NCBI GenBank assembly: GCA_001512505.1
Contig: LFSC01000055.1
Coordinates: 38,892 to 92,678, forward strand
Direction of reading: 5' to 3'
Length of the DNA stretch: 53,787 bases
Origin: Clostridiaceae bacterium DTU079
Lineage (GTDB): Bacteria > Bacillota > Clostridia > Acetivibrionales > Acetivibrionaceae
This document shows, in pieces, positions 53,575 through 53,787 of the stretch; the stretch's first letter is position 1; each line of letters starts with the position of its first letter. A program made the position numbers and the translations under genes. The notes beneath the pieces are model-generated. The model saw only the letters and a list, made by a program, of their open reading frames with translations. It was not told the origin of the DNA and ran no database searches.

Positions 53575-53787
53575 ATGATTCCCTCCGTTTAGACATTATA
53601 ATTAATACATTCCATTAATTATAGTATAAACGATTATTTTTTTAATATCAATAAATATTTATTGTTTTTCAATAATTTTTTTGTGAAAAATATTTAACAG
53701 TTCTTATTCCATATTTATCCCAATATAAAAGTAAGCGTCAATTAGAATAGGACATCATACTAAAACGTGCTTCATTCTGTTTTCCCT
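53575..53787. other. AT-rich region to the window edge, no gene recognised
   Basis: It contains the promoter of the DUF2975 operon. Beyond about 53660 no ORF or RNA family could be recognised in the sequence available. Confidence 0.6.
53623..53651 (-). promoter_or_regulatory. Sigma-A promoter for the DUF2975-XRE-DUF4173 operon
   Basis: On the minus strand TTGATA (53651-53646) and TATACT (53628-53623) are separated by 17 bases, about 50 bases upstream of the DUF2975 start codon. Confidence 0.65.

Noticed and set aside
1..53787. tRNA or rRNA genes
   Set aside because: No cloverleaf-like segments with CCA ends or conserved rRNA stretches were noticed anywhere in the window by eye; a dedicated scan was not possible.

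Overview
The window looks like a low-GC, spore-forming, cellulosome-producing Clostridia chromosome, most probably Acetivibrio (Clostridium) thermocellus or a close relative. The evidence is type I dockerins, a scaffoldin made of six type II cohesins beside a single-cohesin lipoprotein, SLH domains, an IspH-ribosomal S1 fusion, a tyrosine T-box leader and strong AGGAGG ribosome-binding sites. From memory only, the gene order (biotin-dependent transcarboxylase early, two type II cohesin genes late) resembles the A. thermocellus region that holds its cell-free scaffoldins. No database search was possible.

Layout. 1-772 is the end of an IS256-family element that has cut into a gene for a fibronectin III / RCC1 propeller / SLH surface protein (774-3011). 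3312-6958 is a four-gene operon for a soluble biotin-dependent transcarboxylase/decarboxylase: carboxyltransferase, a 56-residue small subunit, biotin carrier and PycB/5S-type carboxyltransferase. 7009-11251 holds an unknown conserved protein, a DUF2935 protein, YpmA, an RpiR regulator and a flavoprotein. 11536-16398 is a run of a small membrane protein, hutP-like, aroH, cmk, plsC and ispH-rpsA. speD follows with its own promoter and terminator. 17319-19820 holds an SH3-like membrane-anchored protein, a CheR methyltransferase, a 51-residue membrane protein and a YkuS protein. 19939-23308 is iscR-iscS-iscU-mnmA, for Fe-S assembly and tRNA thiolation. tyrS follows under a T-box. 25215-31609 holds a PHP phosphatase, a REC/HD-GYP protein, an M18 aminopeptidase, an LCP ligase and a tyrosine recombinase.

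31971-44383 is the extracellular and cellulosome-related part. It has two secreted proteins with N-terminal type I dockerins (a degenerate CAP domain and a DUF4353-type beta-helix), aroK-aroC, a PilZ protein, an AT-rich 1.1-kb gap full of small repeats, an M23 peptidase and the two type II cohesin genes. 45116-53574 holds an Sfp-type PPTase, two 39-residue membrane microproteins, a secreted beta-propeller, a GntR regulator, purB, a VanZ protein and a DUF2975-XRE-DUF4173 operon.

Beyond the genes, the points most worth a second look are: a family of palindromes with the arm GAGCCTG(T/C)(A/T)AATAC at three gene ends; a 33-bp perfect inverted copy of the mnmA 3' end upstream of speD; a hutP-like gene with its own promoter and hairpin leader; the dockerin-bearing CAP protein that has lost its usual histidines; and the twin 39-residue microproteins. 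I did not find a clearly novel multi-gene defence or mobile system. Most of the window is housekeeping plus cell-surface functions.
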